A DNA stretch of 64,000 nucleotides from the NCBI GenBank assembly GCA_018873245.2, contig JAEMBT020000005.1, forward strand, positions 1,624,001 through 1,688,000, given 5' to 3'. The position numbers were made by a program, and so were the translations under genes. Positions 50,566 through 63,612 of this stretch are shown one piece after another. The notes below the pieces were generated by a model that was not told the DNA's origin, ran no database searches, and worked only from the letters and a program-made list of their open reading frames with translations. Origin of the DNA: Archegozetes longisetosus. Its lineage: Eukaryota; Arthropoda; Arachnida; Sarcoptiformes; Trhypochthoniidae. Position 1 is the stretch's first letter; every line of letters begins with the position of its first letter.

Positions 50566-51480
50566 TCTGTAAAATAGAAGTTAATAGTAATGTAAGTAAA
50601 GCCAATATAAGGGAATCACTACTACTATAGTCGCCGCTATTCTTCTCATTCAATAAGCTATAAGTGGTGTCTAATGATAGAGAGCGACGCACAGTGAGAA
50701 AACACAATAATAAGTATGAAAACTTTTTTCTTGCTTATATTAGTTGATAAACTATATAAATATTAAGCATTCAAATAACTTTTATCCAATAATTCGTGAT
50801 AATAACAGTCGCGACGTAACTCAGAGATCAATAAGTTGTGGATTTATTAACAAGTTATGAGATCAAGACTAGGAATGAATGACAATTTAGTCTTAAGATA
50901 ATCCAAAAAGTTTAGCGCATTTAACTTTTATGCTGATAACTAAACGTCATATCAAGTAAGTTATGATTAAATTCACATATGAATGAATAGAAACAAACAA
51001 AACTGAGTGATAACATTATAAACAGTTCATTATGTTTAGAATCATATTTAAAGCACATATATATGGAATCATTAGTACCAAACGAAAAGAGTAGAACGTT
51101 ATGGCTCGAAGACTGAATAGAGTAAAACTTCTAAACTGGTATATCAATGATATATATCGTAGAGCACAAGTTTGTAAACTGTGCAAAGCCTGTCCGTCTG
51201 CTATCAGGTACAGTCGGTGACTAGTAGCACAATATCTATTCAGCTTTAGTCAAGCTCACAGCTACACTCTCCCGAAAATCTCGCTTCGGGCTCCGCGAGA
51301 GACCACCTTTTTTAACGTATATGAACCCGCCTCAATCGCATGCAACAGAGGGACCATAACTCTGCTCTCGTAGCAATAGTATGGACACTAGTTCTTCATA
51401 TCCCCTCTCAATTGATGATGATACGCACTGAAAGTACGCCTTTAAAACGCGTGCGTAAACTAAGATCCAGGGGTTGTAAA

Positions 51481-51489
51481 GGAGAAAGA

Positions 51490-51529
<40 letters not shown>

Positions 51530-51557
51530 GGAGAGAGGAGAGAAAGAGAGAGAGAGG
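51481..51557. repeat. GA-rich microsatellite
   Basis: A long, interrupted GA run about 1.2 kb upstream of the Delta start. Such runs can serve as GAGA-factor sites in flies. Confidence 0.9.
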
Positions 51558-52049
51558 AAAGAAAAAAAACTTTTCTATTCTGTAACATAATATACAGAAT
51601 TGAACTCACAATAACAACACGTACTATTCAATATTGCTCTGATTCTACGATCTCAATGAACTTTTATTTGATATTATAGCTCAGGTTTAGGTTTAGATTT
51701 AGGTTCAGGTTTGGGGCCTTTCCTTTCTGAACGTTAAGCGTTCACTGATTGGGATTTAGTGAAACTTGTAATTCTTAATTACTAATTGTTTCATATAGGC
51801 AATCTGTCGATTAATTTTAAATTGGCTTTGTTATTTTCTAATCTGTCAAATGCATAAAGTTTATTATTTTATAAAGTGTGTCAATTATCAATAACCAATG
51901 AGTCAATAACTAAAACATATGTACGGCGATAGCGAATAAACTTTATGTATTGGACATCTTTGCTGTTTGAGTGTGTACTCGGCCTAAGATACAGAGAGCA
52001 GCTGTCATACATCTCTGAAGCAGTGCACACCTGTCTTCTTGGCTCTTGC

Positions 52050-52051
<2 letters not shown>

Positions 52052-52081
<30 letters not shown>
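52052..52081. repeat. CT microsatellite
   Basis: Fifteen uninterrupted CT units. Confidence 0.9.
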
Positions 52082-52084
<3 letters not shown>

Positions 52085-52670
52085 CGTCTCTTTTTCCTCT
52101 ATTTCTCTCCTCTCTCTTAGCAATAGTGCTTTGCCATGAACAGTCTCTACTCTTCGTGGAGTCACAACCCATTTCCTTTCTTTTATAAACTTTTAAGTTA
52201 GTATTGGAAATAAGTTTGCAAACCGAAAACCAACTCTATGTAAATACTAGCGAATAAAGTTTTCTCTTTAGTTAATTAGTGACAATTGTTAATAGATATG
52301 ACCATAAAAAGTGAATTTACATTAACAAATCAATTTTTATTGGTGTTCGACTAGAAATCAAAGTTTATTTAATATATGAGATAAGAAAACTTATAACATA
52401 TGCTCCTTTTCTCTTGAGACAAGTAAACTTATTTTTCAAGTACGTTAAACGATCAAAGTTAGTACAGCTCTTGGAACATAGATTCTCAGACGTCATATAA
52501 AACTTACTTAAGTTCAGATTAAAGCATAACATTCACGACTTAAGATTCATAACCAAACATAAACTTTCATCAAATGTGAATGTTATAAGCGACGGAATTT
52601 CTGGAACATAGTATCGAAATGCATTGGATATGGCATTACTCAGCAAAGAGTATAATCAAAGTCACACTCG

Positions 52671-52817
52671 CGGCACGTGCCGTCGTTTCAAGTTAGCCCC
52701 ATTGTGGGGGTCTTCAAATTTGCCGTAATCAGCAATATGTTAAAAGTAATGGCAGCTGTCTTTTGAACAGCAGTAACAACAGCACGCGTCTTGTGTCTTC
52801 ACAACACGTTGCACGCG
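52671..52817. promoter_or_regulatory. Candidate Delta control element A: HES palindrome, proneural E-box, two CACGCG
   Basis: Within 147 bases there are a perfect palindrome CGGCACGTGCCG (52671-52682; GGCACGTGCC is a preferred E(spl)/HES site), GCAGCTG (52752-52758, proneural bHLH type) and two CACGCG sites (52783-52788, 52812-52817, Hairy/E(spl) class C). The patch is GC-richer than its surroundings and lies about 2.4 kb before the Delta start. Function is inferred from motifs. Confidence 0.4.
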
Positions 52818-53120
52818 TCAACACCGGCTGCTGTTACAGAGAAATACAGAAAAAGAGAGAATGAAAGAAAGAAAAAAGAGAGAAAACAGAAAAGAGAAGA
52901 GAAAGAGAGGGCTAAGCAGAAGAATAAGAACCAAATCTATGACAGGGCTTGTATAACCTGGCGAATGGGGATAGTAGTTGGTAAACGGCAACGTTTTCCA
53001 ACACATTAAGTTTTTGTCTATCTCGAAAGCCCCTTATGTGATACTTTACCAGAGAGTGTGACTCTGAGGCAGTAGTAGTGCCAGAAAAACTGCAGATGCA
53101 AATCATAAGTAAAACAGAGT

Positions 53121-53166
53121 CACCTCTCCCTTACTACTCAGAGCCACCTCTCCCTTACGACTCAGG
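53121..53166. repeat. 24-base tandem duplication
   Basis: Two copies beginning CACCTCTCCCTTAC lie 24 bases apart. Confidence 0.8.
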
Positions 53167-54770
53167 ATCTGCTAAATCATAATAAAAGACATTGAAAAGA
53201 TTTTCCGGAGTAAAAGTAGAAGGTTTTCTTTTAAAATTTCCATCTGGATTGTGGTATCAGTTAGACTGACGTTAGACGTACGCAGCCGGCAATGTCTCTG
53301 CCAATGAACACTTGCGGCCAAATGATTACAACAAGTGGCCCGTTGTGTCTGAAGACGACAATAGAAAAAGTTGATAGGTTAGCTTATGGCATATACTGGT
53401 GTATAAGCGAAGTTCCGATACATCGAATTCGGTCTTAGCCATCTGTGCATTGGTAGAAATGCAAATACGATTATTTTAAAGAACCCCTGTTTTACTATTT
53501 GTTATTAGGCTTTGCTGATAAACACATGCACTTCATGTTTCTTTAAGGATGTAGTATATTTGTATTAATAACGTCAATAATAAGGTAAGTAATTGAGCAA
53601 ACTTTGGTCACTCGTCGGAAACCGATATCAGTAAAACATTTATACCACTAGTACAATAAGCTGATTGTAATGCTCTTCTATCAACCGATATTAGATGTTC
53701 GGATGGAAATGTTAAATCTACAAAACGCAATATTTATTTTTGCTTCTTATCGAAAACCACAGCATCAAACATTTGTGGTACTACTTCGATAATGACACAA
53801 TTCATATGTGACACTTAGGATGCAATCAATGCAAGTCTTTCTTTTCAGATATTCTAAACGCACAACAACAACTCCAACAACAACTACTTATGTGCAGCGG
53901 AAATCGATATGATTGAAGACTTATTTTTTACTTTGATTATCTCATTTACAGAATCAGTACTCGATTTCTCTAATTAACTATTGGGACAAATGAGGGATAA
54001 CTGCATGCTATCAACACAATCCATTCATTTGTAAGATCTATAGAAAGAAGGCTTTTGTTGGGCAACGAGTATAAGTGAAAAACAGCCTAAAGTATTTCAT
54101 TTAGATTATTAGTAGTGTTTCGAGATTGTTATCTTTAGAATTTGCATTATTTCAATACAACGTATAATATTGAAAGTGTGGTCTCATTCTTATAATTACA
54201 AAGTGTTTTCAATACTGAATCTTTCAATAAATACTCAATGCTTTAGGAGATGAAGAAAGTATTGCATAAGAATGTATTATATAATGAATAGATATGAGGT
54301 GAAAATAATTAAAAACAATTTAGTATTATCTGTTTGAAAGAATGTTGTCCTTATTATAAAGTTTAGAAAGAGAATAAAATAAATTGTCTAATTTTCATAT
54401 TATCCCAACTCCACCCAATGTTTTGTGTGTGACGGCTATAAAAGTATAATTATCATTCATATGTAAACATCTATCTTCAAAGCTCATTCTTACCACTACA
54501 ATCATATCGCACTGATTTTCCATTCACTTCATCAAATGTTTGCAGTGCCAACAATTCCTAAATTCTGCTTATCTCATAAGAAAATTCATCTCATTTTGTC
54601 CTTTGCAGCACATCACATAGTTTATTGAAAAAATTATATCAGTTTTATAGTGTTTTACTTTGATTACAGTGAAATTGTGAGCATCATTAGATTAACAAAT
54701 ACAATATTTGGTATTTAAATGATATATCATATAAGTCGATACGCGAACAGGAACTCAAGAGTTATAATGT

Positions 54771-54778
54771 CGTGGGAA
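54771..54778 (+). promoter_or_regulatory. Su(H)/CSL-type motif CGTGGGAA upstream of Delta
   Basis: Exact core, followed by AATGG, 4.5 kb before the Delta start. Motif match only. Confidence 0.3.
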
Positions 54779-56354
54779 ATGGCAACTGTTTCCTGCTCAC
54801 AATGATTTAAACAAACTCAAAGTGGAAAATATTGAGGGCCCGTATTTGGTAGGCTGTATGTTATGTCACCGATTATAAAGTTTTTTCTCAAAATATTTCA
54901 TAAGTAGATTTTGTTGGCAATAAAATAAACCTAATCAAAGACGTAACAACTCAAACCTTATCCTAAATCATAAGCAGGAAGATATATATAAATCTTGATT
55001 GTGCTCCTCGTGTAGCAGGACAGCTGGACAGGAAATGAAGTCGAGAAAGTAGAAGAGAAAGAAGAAGAGAACGAGAAGGCACAGAACGGAAAAGATCGAG
55101 ACGCACTTCAATACGCGGGCACTTCTCTGCTCTGCGACAAAAAATTGACCAAAAGTGCCTCTGAAATGATAAACCTTAGGAGAAATTGTCAATAGGAGTG
55201 AAGAGGAGATTTAAATTTTCAATATAGCTCAATTGATAACCAATGATGCATAAAAAAGTATGATCTGGGAGTGCAATTGTGAGCACTATCTAAAAAACAA
55301 ATCAACATAAAAATTGGCAAATCTCTAAAAACACTTCAAGTTTATTAAGCTGTTCCAGACAAATATTTTGAAGTATATGACAAAATATTGAGATAAAAAT
55401 TTAAGAAAAAAGTAATTTCTAGATTTTTGAAAGTAAGAACTCATAAAAATGTTTTTTGAGAATTGAGAAGAATTAGTAAGCTGTGACATACTGAAAAAGG
55501 AAAAACATGAACATCACTCAGCGGAGATTTAGTATTTTTTAAGGCATTTCCTTTGGGAGCTCAAGATATATATTCGTTAGCATAAGTTAGCAGTACAGAA
55601 GTCAGTTTGAGTAAATTTAACTTAAATAGTGACACAGTATATTATGGTTGATATAAATCTTAAAGTCGGGTCAAATTAAGCTAAAGAAAATATTGAAATT
55701 ATATTTTTTACTTGTAATAACTCAGTCACATACAAATTGAGGATCTGGTTTAGCTCTAAATCCAATAAATAAAAATAGTAGTTGTAAAACATTTCTTAAC
55801 CAATAGATCAATTTTACTAAGACTACTTAATTAATCAGATCTCAATTATATGATTATCAAATCAATTCAAGAAATTAGTTTAATATTAAAAATTGAACAT
55901 AAATTGGGTTTTAGGAATATCGAAATTACTATTAGGTCTGACTGGATATAACACCGGATGAGCCGAAGACTAACATAAAGCATAGAACATTGGACTATTG
56001 AGAGCTACTGGCCTTACACTAAAGCAACTTTACATGTATTCATGTTGTGGGATCTTTTAGACTTTTCGTGAGCCTCACCCAAGCGATCGTATACCTTCTT
56101 CTTCTTCTTGACATCTGCTCCTGCAGTTTCTCCTGTGGTGCGAGCACGACAAGAGTCTATTCGAATGTACCATAAATGGAGATCAAACTTTTATATAAAT
56201 CATCTTTTAATGGACAATAAAAGAGCAGTTTTAAAGTTCAACTGACAATAGTGACCAACAGATAGTGGACGTTAGATATATAACAGAATATCCATTATTT
56301 TTGTTAACGTTAAGGGACAGAGTCCTTATTATAATAATTTGAAATAAAAATTAA

Positions 56355-56954
56355 TTATATTTTAGCGAATAGTGTACTCGACACGCATATAAAGTGAACT
56401 GAAGAATAGGGATCATTGCGATTAAGCTTAATTTGAATAGAGGGGCAGCAAAGATGATAGAGAGAGGCAGCAATCGAGATAAGTGTCGTGGGCTTCGACT
56501 CATGGCATAGAACCACTTGAAAAAGTGTTAAATGCAAACACAAAGCCAGATGGTTGGCGAAGGAGCCAATTATAAATTTGGTACTCACCGCTCGGCATAA
56601 ACAACAATTGCACAACAGATCGCTAATTATGAGTTTTTTTAGCTTAAGTTCAATCTTAACACGCGAATCAATTGGTTTGGATGTTGTTCCGCAATTAATT
56701 TTTGGAAATATGAATGCATAGTAAACATGGGTATAGGTAAGAGTGTGTAGCGATCGACAGAAATTAAATTTCATTATAGAGGAAATAGAAAGCGATTCCA
56801 GAAAAAAGCTGATAAACTTAGCCAACATTGAAAATACGCTTTTATTAGTAACTAATTTACTCAATACTTGAGACAAACGCGTGCCAGACACCTGTTGAAA
56901 CCAAGATAATATCTGTGTAACTTTCGTTACCTCATTCTTGAAGAGCAATAACAT
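56355..56954 (-). other. Unexplained 199-codon open frame
   Basis: It is read from the first ATG at 56954. The frame is open a few codons further upstream and is much longer than chance predicts in such A/T-rich DNA. The product is rich in Leu, Ser, Ile, Phe and Cys with no domain I recognise. There is no clear signal peptide and no flanking splice pattern that I can support. It could be an orphan gene, part of a long noncoding transcript, or an accident in a GC-richer control element. Confidence 0.2.
56872..56886. promoter_or_regulatory. GGCACGCG HES-type site, copy 1 of a shared 17-mer
   Basis: The minus strand reads GGCACGCGTTTGTCTC here and again at 63567-63580. The core is the Hairy/E(spl) class C site. 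Confidence 0.3.
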
Positions 56955-59010
56955 TTGCAATTATTAAACAGTTAAGCAAAAAGTAAAGTACATTTCCGAA
57001 TACAATAAAATCATTAAATCCTAATCTATTCCTATCCCTACATCACTCAAACTTTGGGCAAACTTTTCTCATTTATCAGATATTATCAGACTTGAGTTGA
57101 TTTTAAACTAGTAAGTCTTAAAACTAGTCAATCAAATAGTCTTTAAATGAAATACTGAAACGAAACATGACTGTAATGTTTACTGCAAATGTTTATATAA
57201 GTTTTTATCGAGTTCAACATTCGAACTATTAAGTGTTTGCATAAACAAATCCGTCTTTATTTTGATATTTGATTAAAAGAGCTAATGAGCAATTCATAAG
57301 AAACAATTGTTGGACAACTTTTAGAAAGTTATATTCAAAGTTTTGGTTGAGTTTTTTGAATATTTCAAGTGTTGTATAAGTGTAAGCTGTTGAGTGATTT
57401 TTATAGCGCGTAAAAAATACGATAAAAAATACCATCAAAAATAAGTTCCCCTTATTTGGAACGTTGCAGCCTTTTTTATTTTGTTTTTTTTTTCTATAAG
57501 TCAAATAAGTGAATCAGTGTCTGCTAACTCCAGAGTTGATTGTTGGTGATAATAACGGACGGAAATCAGTGCCTCACGTCGGTTATATACCAGACTTTGA
57601 AACTATGGATATGAAGCTTTAGTTTTTCTCTTATATCACGATCAAGTAGTTATTCATTTAACTGTTTGCTCGTGTTATCCGCATTGAATATCGCACCTGC
57701 ATCCATAACACAGCACCGGGCTATACTTTTTTGGTATCACAAAAAACATACTGTTCAAAACAAAGCACACCTTTTGCTCCATACCGTATTAGCTAATATG
57801 ACTGCAAACCATAATTCTATCGCACAAACCTACAAACTATTATACTGACTCTCTCTCTCTCAAAAGTCAACAATCGGTTGGAAACTTTTCCATAACTTTT
57901 TCGGCTTTCAGATACTTTCGTAACTGTTGCGATCCTTTTTGCGTTTTAATGGGTTTCACTTATGAAAATAAAAATTAAGGACATGCTCTTAGATAGTATT
58001 TACATGAATCTGTTTGATTATTTCATAAAAAGCAAACTAATGCGGTTTCAAATATTAAACAAGTGAGGTCAACAACTTAAAGCTTAGCTAAGGTCTTAAT
58101 TCGAGCACAACTACCGGTATAATATGCAGATATGATTTTCTAGTGTTGGGTTTTGTATACATTTTGGTTAAACTGAATGATTATTTACGTGAGTGTTCGG
58201 CAAAGACCATCTGTTTCTTAATGTGGTTTCTGCTTGAAAGCTCAAAGACTGCAAGTAATAGACGTTAGGTGTATGAAGTCGGTGAAAATTATCTTAAGAG
58301 GTTCATAAATGATTACAATGTTACGCGACATAAGATTATTTGTTGATCTGATTACATAAAGTATTTAATGAATGATAGTTTTGATTGCGGTCTCAAACAT
58401 CAAACAACTTTATACATAAAAAATAGGCGACTCTATTCTAATATCTTAGATATATTCCCAAAATAAAGCCAATGGCCAGGTGTTAAGCAAAGAATATTAG
58501 GATCACGTCCTGTTCAGCACTACAAGTCCTTTCCAGCTGCAGACCTATGTCTATGTTCTTTTCGCTCAATAATCGACTGTATGCTAAAGAGGAGAGAGAA
58601 GACGGAAAGGTAACCCAAAGGCAGAACCCTGAGTACTCAGTCAAGACAGTCTAAATGCAATGTGGAGATAATACTTCTGATGGCACAAACGATTCATTTA
58701 GTGAAGTATGGGTCCAGACTTTTTTTTTTAATAAGGCACGAAATATAATGAAATTAGGGCACGATCTTGGGTAAAATACTGATTTGAAGGCCAATAATAA
58801 TTAGTGATCTCTGATCGATATTAGCTGTCTGTGACTTGAGTGGTTTCAGGAATAGACACGAATGAACACATTAAATAGGAATTGGGAATGGGATACAAGC
58901 ATTTGTGTTAGACTTTCAGTGAAACACATGCTTCCTTGTTATTGTACTGAACTTCATGCTTAATGAGAAGCTAATGGTAATAGTAATTTGAAAATATATT
59001 AAGTTTGTAT

Positions 59011-59012
<2 letters not shown>

Positions 59013-59042
<30 letters not shown>
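59013..59042. repeat. CT microsatellite
   Basis: Fifteen uninterrupted CT units. Confidence 0.9.
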
Positions 59043-59043
<1 letters not shown>

Positions 59044-59966
59044 ATCTTTTACTAACAATACCATAATCACTACAACTGTAATTCCAACAGAAATTTGCGC
59101 ATTAATGTTAATGCTATAACTATTTTGCATGTCATTAAAACTTTAGGTTAACTCGCAATTCGTTACTAAAGGATAACTGTTTTGAAAAAGCAATATTTGA
59201 GCTCAAGTTTGATTTGAAGTTCTAAGAAGAGAATCGAATTTGTGATAAATTTAGTTGAGAGGGAAAATATATATTATTCTCGTTTAATTGAAGCTATAAA
59301 TTGAGCAGAAAAACGATAATAACTAATATCTAAAATGAATCGATACTTGAGAAAAATAAGAGCATCACGTTATCAAGGCTATAATTTACTTGAAACCAAA
59401 TTAAACACTCGACAGTAATGTTAAAGTTCGTCTCAGGTATTTTATGAGCATTTGCACACCTGACAATTCTCATGAAAACTTCTTATTTTGAATTAATGCT
59501 TCTGATGCTCGAAATGTGATCATATCTTATAAAATATTTATGAAGATTATTAAAATGACATACAGTAGAGAAAAAACGTTGTGAATTGTCATTAAAAGCT
59601 ATTTGCGGCCAGAACGATAATCAATGAATAAATACATAACTTATAGATTTATTAGATATTCATAATATGCAGCAAAACTTTAAGGAATAGCTGTCAAGTT
59701 ATGGCAGAAAAACTGCAGTTCCAGATGCGAATGTTTTTTTCCTTTTTACTTCAATATTGAAATTATAAACGGTGGGCTCGTGTCTATGATTTTCAAAAAT
59801 ATAATACAATTGATTCAGTTTTTATGCAAAAACCTTGAGGCGCACGCATCAGTTGGTTTGGTTTAGGAGTAAGGGTAAGGACCGACACAAATAAGAGAAA
59901 GAATACGAGCTGTTTGTCTTAGATATGAGTTTTCTATTCCGAAGCCTACTTCAAAGCTAAAGCCAA

Positions 59967-60088
59967 CACGCGCCAACATCTGCTCGCAACCCAAGAGTAT
60001 ATTACTTTGTATTAGTGGCACGTGGAGAACACGCGTCCCATCATCTTAGCTCTTCTATTGCCAATAGCGTTTTATAATAAGCAGCTGC
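59967..60088. promoter_or_regulatory. Candidate Delta control element B: same motif set as element A
   Basis: Within 122 bases there are CACGCG (59967-59972), GGCACGTG (60017-60024), CACGCG (60030-60035) and the palindromic proneural E-box GCAGCTGC (60081-60088). This is the same composition as the island at 52.67-52.82 kb. It is about 9.7 kb before the Delta start. Confidence 0.4.
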
Positions 60089-61309
60089 AGCACAACACCG
60101 TGTCTCCAAGACATGCCACCAGCATCTCAGTCCACCAAGTAATGCGATAAACATTCTGATTTTTGTCGCAAATTGCCTTTTCTGATCAATTTTTAAAATA
60201 ATCAGTTAATCGAAACTTTAAGACCAGTTTGAGAGTTGAATCTGAATTGAGAAGAGAGCGTGTAATCATAGTTAATGATGATCCAATGGTTGCATCCGTC
60301 GATATGGATAAAACTGAAGAGGATCACTTTGAAGTACTTAAGACCAGGTGGTTCTACTAATCACTTACAGCTTTAGATTTGCAAACTTTTGCTCTTAAAC
60401 AAAAACCTTTTGCTAAATATACATTGTTTATGGAGTCGCCGTTAAACTAAATGGTGTTTTACACCTGGTTTATAATAATTTATAAAAGCAAATATAGCTT
60501 TAAGATGATTATATGTACGAGAGATGAATTCGCTAATATATTTAGTAATAGAAAGATTGTTAACTCAGTCTCTCATTTCCCCCTTTTATGCACCACTTTT
60601 AGACACTCATTATTCCACTCGACAAACGTTTGTAATAAAGCTCAACTTGGATTAAGCGGAACATCTGCATTTGACAAATTTCTAAATCTCAAATATGATT
60701 TGGTGATCGCTGTTAATAGATCGTTTTGGAGGAACATTTCAGAGTATGAGAGATGAGGCATTACGAGGAAGACTTGCCTTACTATCTATATTGGTTGAGT
60801 AGTAAATAAATTAACAAAGTCTATAATTTACTGCTTTTCCATTATCTCTTGGTTTTAATGAAGTGAAGCTGCATTTATAAATATATTTGTTCTTATTATA
60901 TAGCATGCCATAAATTTTGATATACCGTCATAACATTATATGAAAAGGTTTTCAGATAGAATCGGAGGTTTAATTTTCTAAGAGAAGTGCCTAGATCATT
61001 TTCTGGATCGGAATATTCGCGAGCAATAGGGAGTTGTGGAGCGATGTTGCGCTATTAATTTTTAGTCATATAATTACAGGATATCTATTCGTGCAAATCA
61101 GTGTAACGCATAGAGCACTCATTCGATTGCACCCTCACCTGCCCCTGATTGTCCCCCATCCCATATTACAATATTTGCCATTGCATTTGGAACCAGGTGC
61201 TAACTGTATCCTACACCTAATCATTTTCTATCATATGATTGCATTTATTTACCACAATCATGGCTTAGATACAAAATAGATTTTAGCGTATAATATATCA
61301 TTGGAAACA

Positions 61310-61320
61310 AATGAGTGAGT

Positions 61321-61361
<41 letters not shown>
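61310..61361. repeat. GA microsatellite
   Basis: A GA run of about 25 units with a few early interruptions. Confidence 0.9.
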
Positions 61362-61364
<3 letters not shown>

Positions 61365-63566
61365 AGGATATCACTGAATCATTTTATGGGCATTTATTAT
61401 TATTGAATTGACGTTTAAGCTGTTTTACGTTAGTTTATGCCGTTTACTGCTTTGAACAGTTTGTGCAACACTATAATTGCTGCCATATATTGACTGGACG
61501 TTTGAATTATTTCATGACACACTGCTATAAATATTGACGTCGTATACATTGATTGCATGTCTACATTAACTTGATATGAAAATTGCTAAAACTTTTGTAG
61601 CAATATAAACCAATTCAATAGTTTATGCATTGATTGTTTGAGAATATAACCGAAAGTCTATTAAACACTATTATTTGATGCTTTATTGAGTAAAAAGCTT
61701 CCATTGAAAAATTGCACGATATACCAACTGCTTCAGTCAACTATCAAATGATTGAAGTTTGAAAAATTGAGTACAGAAATCAAAAGTAAAAATTGACTGA
61801 ACTTTTGTGAAAACGCAAACATTGATCTGAGGTGTAAAACAGTATCCAAAAAATAAACTGATAGCAAAAGCGTGTTGTGTAGGTCACTAGTACACTATTA
61901 AAAAATATGATTGTATAACAGATGAATTAACCTGAATCTGATTAATGGTTATTCCCGCATACGATGAAAAAGATGCTGGTATTATGACATATCTAACAAC
62001 ATATGAAAATCCACTGCATATCACTCGATATGCATTAACGAGTCAGAGTGTTTACAAGTTTCAGTTGTTCTTATCGATACATCACATTAAAAATGGTCAC
62101 ACATTTTAATGCACAACTCATCTTGACGATAAGAATCATCACATATGACATTTTCTCTGGAGTCAACTTATGATAAACTTGAATTTGTTGCTGAGTCCCA
62201 GTTAATTAATTGTGACATTTTCAGTAAAGTGCAAATTAAACTGTAAAAGTTGGCAAGCAAGCTGAATTTGCGACTCACTCAATGAAACTTATGATTAATT
62301 TGTAGACTTATAATATCGATAAGAAATAGGAGTTTAGAGTTAAGTTTAGGAAAAGTTTGATGTATGATACGGTTCCTTAGTTATAAACTGGCCGCGAAAC
62401 AGGTGGCTTTCGTGCTATTATTCCCAGAAATATGGGCTTTATTTAGAATAAACGTACTGTTACAGCATCAATAAGGTTTTATAACAAACAAAGCCATCTG
62501 TCATTATTTTAATTCGTTAATACTTAAAATTAAGGACAGTTATCTCCAAGACTAAGATATTCCACTGCATACATCGTTTATAGTATATCTTTATGGAAGG
62601 CACTCACAAACTATTGCATATTAACTTTTCCATTTGAAACTCAAACAAAACTATCGAATCTCAAACAGTCTTTTAAGGGTGAGTAAAAGTGAAATTTGTT
62701 TTTCTGTCATTTATGACTGACATAATTTATGAGTTAGCGTCAAATCATAACTCCTTTTTAATTTAGCTAGTTGCTTCCAATACTTAAAGGATTGGATTCT
62801 CGCAAACTATGCTCTTACGTGGAAAAGTGTCAATTAAAAAACATAATAATAAAAGTAAACATTGAACATAATACAAGTACGAATAGAGCATAAGTAGAGA
62901 TTTGAATGTGGGAGTAAAAAGACTAAAATATGAAAGTTGAGCCCAACTATACATAGGATTGATTAGTGAACAGACATTTGGAATGATTTCTCCTCTTTTT
63001 TAATATATGACCAGAAGAGTCATAAATAACCTGAATGGTGTTCACTCCTCAAAAGGGACATAATTAAAATAGCTAACAGTGCTTTAGCAGTGCTGTTCGT
63101 AAAAAACTAATGGTGCCATTTGTTTAAAAGGACCCCATATTCAAATATATTGCACCTTTCGCTCGATTAATGGACTCACAAATCACACAATGCGTAAAGT
63201 CGAGCACTTTTCTGTACCTTTGCTTTAAGGAGTAACATTTGCGAATCCTGCCTATTATATTGAACAATATGTTCTGCTTCTCTAATGCACTACAGGTTAG
63301 AAGTGATATTATCTATAAGCTAAGAGTCAAGAATGAAACAGATGATTTGCTACACTCGACACTCGGAAGTCATATTAATTGCGCAGTATATATGAGGTTA
63401 AAATGAGCTGAACTCATATTTCAGAGAATGACCATTGAATGAAAGTCCATTCTGGACAGTAAATGAAGAGCCTGTGCGACACGCAAGTGTTGCGATTGAA
63501 GTGATGCATGCATTGAGAGTAACTTTGATTGCTGCGGAAACCGAACATTGATGACACTTAACGCGA

Positions 63567-63612
63567 GACAAACGCGTGCCATCAGTCGTCCAACTGATAC
63601 AAAGCCAGATGG
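63567..63612. promoter_or_regulatory. GGCACGCG HES-type site next to a CCAGATGG E-box
   Basis: Copy 2 of the 17-mer found at 56.87 kb lies 25 bases from CCAGATGG (63605-63612), a NeuroD/Neurogenin/Atonal-type E-box. The patch 63430-63700 is GC-richer than its surroundings. Confidence 0.3.

Noticed and set aside
51273..51300. Two overlapping small hairpins (CCCGAA/TTCGGG and TCTCGC/GCGAGA)
   Set aside because: Six-base stems are common by chance and no RNA family or function fits.
60451..60756. 101-codon plus-strand frame
   Set aside because: Composition typical of random A/T-rich translation; no domain, splice context or neighbour support.
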